From: Gammaproteobacteria bacterium
Lineage (GTDB): Bacteria; Pseudomonadota; Gammaproteobacteria; Coxiellales; Coxiellaceae
Reading direction: 5' to 3'
Assembly: GCA_022600315.1 (NCBI GenBank)
Contig: JAHZKQ010000190.1
Location: forward strand, 1 to 7,099
DNA: 7,099 nt
Below the pieces are notes generated by a model that saw only the letters and a program-made list of their open reading frames with translations, was not told the DNA's origin and ran no database searches. Each line of letters starts with the position of its first letter. Position 1 is the first letter of the stretch. A program made the position numbers and the translations under genes. Of the stretch, positions 5,906 to 7,099 are shown one piece after another.

Positions 5906-6952
5906 ATGTCAACTGATCAGCATTTTGCCGCTACTAAAAAAGTTACTTTAATTAGTGGCACGATCAATAGCCTGCTAGCAATATTTAAAATCGCAATTGG
6001 GTTTATCGGTCACTCACATGCCTTGATTGCCGATGGCCTGCATTCCCTATCAGATTTAATTAGTGATGGTTTAGTCTTTATTGCCGCCAAAGCCGGTAGC
6101 CGGCGCCCAGATAAAGAACATCCTTATGGACACAGACGTATTGAAACCATTGCCGCAATTGTGATTGCGATTATTTTATTAGCTGCTGGCGGCGGCATTA
6201 TTTTTGACGCAATTCGCCATTTAATGCAGCATGAATATTTACATAAACCTGACATATGGGTGCTTGTTGTCGCCGGCGCTTCAATCATTGCTAATGAATA
6301 CTTATACCGATACAATTTAAAAGTCGGTAAGAAAATACATTCCAACTTATTAATCTCTAATGCTTGGCATAATCGTAGCGATGCCTTAACGTCATTTATC
6401 GTCTTAATTAGTGCGATTGGGGCAATACTAGGTTGGCGTTTTTTAGATGCCATCGGTGCGATTGTAATTGCGGTGTTAATTATCCGAATTGCAGTAAAAA
6501 TTATTTGGGATAGCAGCAATGAATTAATCGATCGGGCCGTGGATGAAAAAACGCTGCAAGATTTTACCCAAACCATAAAATCCTGCGCCGGTGTGATTTC
6601 CCTGCATCAATTACGCACTCGTTTGCATGGCGGGCATATTTTTGTAGATTTACATATTCAAGTTGAAGGCCACATTAGTGTTTCTGAAGGCCATTTTATC
6701 GGCCAACAAGTACATATTAAACTTATGCATAAATTCCCCAAAATTGCCGAGTTTGATAAAAAATCCTACCTTCTAGAAATTGCGATTCCAACAGAATGCC
6801 TTTATGGATTTGAGCCTAAAGAAGGATTAAACATCGGGCTAAATTATCGAGTCAATCGCCATAAAGGCGATCCTCAGCATTTTGCAACGCCTTCAAATGA
6901 ATACACCATCGAAAAGCATCCGAGTCTTTGGTCCACTTTTACTCTAGAGTGA
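5906..6952 (+). CDS. Cation diffusion facilitator (MamB-like CDF), probable Zn/Fe/Mn exporter
   Basis: A 348-residue inner-membrane cation/proton antiporter of the CDF family, normally exporting divalent metals such as Zn2+, Fe2+ or Mn2+. About six hydrophobic helices are visible (roughly 13-34, 38-60, 80-105, 117-135, 157-178, 180-201). The transport site appears to be His46/Asp50 in helix 2 (ADGLHSLSD) and His155/Asp159 in helix 5 (NAWHNRSD), an HD-HD pattern often linked to zinc. HPYGHRRIE (72-80) and ANEYLYRY (129-136) are typical of the MamB-like subgroup. A cytosolic dimer domain follows (about 205-295, with LHQLRTR and ISVSEGH). Residues 296-348 form a tail I do not recognise. GGAGA lies five bases before the ATG. 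It is divergent from suf and probably co-transcribed with gcvH. Metal specificity cannot be read from sequence. Confidence 0.9.
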   Translation: MSTDQHFAATKKVTLISGTINSLLAIFKIAIGFIGHSHALIADGLHSLSDLISDGLVFIAAKAGSRRPDKEHPYGHRRIETIAAIVIAIILLAAGGGIIFDAIRHLMQHEYLHKPDIWVLVVAGASIIANEYLYRYNLKVGKKIHSNLLISNAWHNRSDALTSFIVLISAIGAILGWRFLDAIGAIVIAVLIIRIAVKIIWDSSNELIDRAVDEKTLQDFTQTIKSCAGVISLHQLRTRLHGGHIFVDLHIQVEGHISVSEGHFIGQQVHIKLMHKFPKIAEFDKKSYLLEIAIPTECLYGFEPKEGLNIGLNYRVNRHKGDPQHFATPSNEYTIEKHPSLWSTFTLE

Positions 6953-6989
6953 ACCTGCCTGTGTGACAGAAAAATTTAGATCAAGTAGA

Positions 6990-7099
6990 ATGGTTTCCAT
7001 GCGATATAGCAAAACACACGAATGGATCTCTGATGATGGCAAGGTGGGCATCACCACACATGCGCAAAAAGAGCTGGGTGAAATTGTCCATGTGGAAAT
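6990..7099 (+). CDS. gcvH: Glycine cleavage system H protein, 5' part only
   Basis: The first 36 codons and two bases of the next are present before the right edge. The peptide contains MRYSKTHEWISDDGKVGITT followed by HAQKELGEIVHVE, the standard N-terminal pattern of GcvH (RYxKxHEW, VGIT.HAQ..LG.IV.VE). By family, GcvH carries a lipoyl arm that shuttles the aminomethyl group between the P, T and L proteins of glycine cleavage; the lipoylated lysine lies beyond the window. The start is uncertain: ATG at 6990 or ATG at 6999, neither with a strong ribosome site, and an in-frame GTG at 6963 also exists. Homologues fit either ATG. It follows the CDF gene by 37 nt with no terminator visible, so co-transcription is plausible. 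The usual upstream partner gcvT is not here. Confidence 0.92.
   Translation, partial: MVSMRYSKTHEWISDDGKVGITTHAQKELGEIVHVE

Noticed and set aside
6124..6576. 150-codon open frame on the minus strand inside the CDF gene
   Set aside because: It is a mirror of the transporter gene, has no ribosome site or family motif, and its hydrophobicity is explained by antisense to membrane-helix codons.
6953..6989. Glycine riboswitch or terminator before gcvH
   Set aside because: The gap is only 37 nt, far too short for a glycine aptamer, and shows no hairpin followed by a T run.

Overview
The window reads as ordinary chromosomal DNA from a low-GC gammaproteobacterium. The evidence is the arrangement regulator-sufB-sufC-sufD-sufS-sufU-sufA, headed by an Rrf2 repressor of the gammaproteobacterial SUF-regulator type, together with a MamB-like cation transporter. 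This layout is familiar from Xanthomonas-type and Legionella/Coxiella-type genomes. The AT-rich codon use favours the Legionellales side, but that placement is inference and no species can be named.

Minus strand, 5774 down to 1: a tightly packed SUF iron-sulfur cluster assembly operon. In transcription order it holds an Rrf2/IscR-like regulator, SufB, SufC, SufD, the cysteine desulfurase SufS, the zinc-dependent sulfur acceptor SufU (in place of the SufE usual in enterobacteria), and the first 42 codons of an A-type Fe-S carrier (SufA/IscA family) that runs off the left edge. Junctions are overlaps or gaps of 13 nt or less: regulator/sufB overlap 14 nt, sufB/sufC gap 13 nt, sufC/sufD ATGA overlap, sufD/sufS TAATG overlap, sufS/sufU 1 nt gap, sufU/sufA 7 nt gap. 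SufS takes sulfur from cysteine, SufU receives it, SufBCD builds the cluster using SufC ATPase activity, and the A-type protein carries clusters onward. All catalytic residues I could check are present.

Positions 5775-5905: a 131 bp divergent intergenic region. It carries a plausible suf promoter, an imperfect dyad over its -10 element that is a good candidate operator for the regulator, and several ATAG/CTAT boxes.

Plus strand, 5906 to 7099: a cation diffusion facilitator (348 aa), then after 37 nt the start of gcvH (lipoyl carrier protein of the glycine cleavage system), cut by the right edge.

No mobile element, CRISPR array, RNA gene or convincing terminator was found. The window does not appear to contain a new system. 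The points most worth a second look are the cluster-ligand set and operator of the regulator, residues suggesting a zinc-swap SufS/SufU pair, and the altered C-terminal domain of the transporter.
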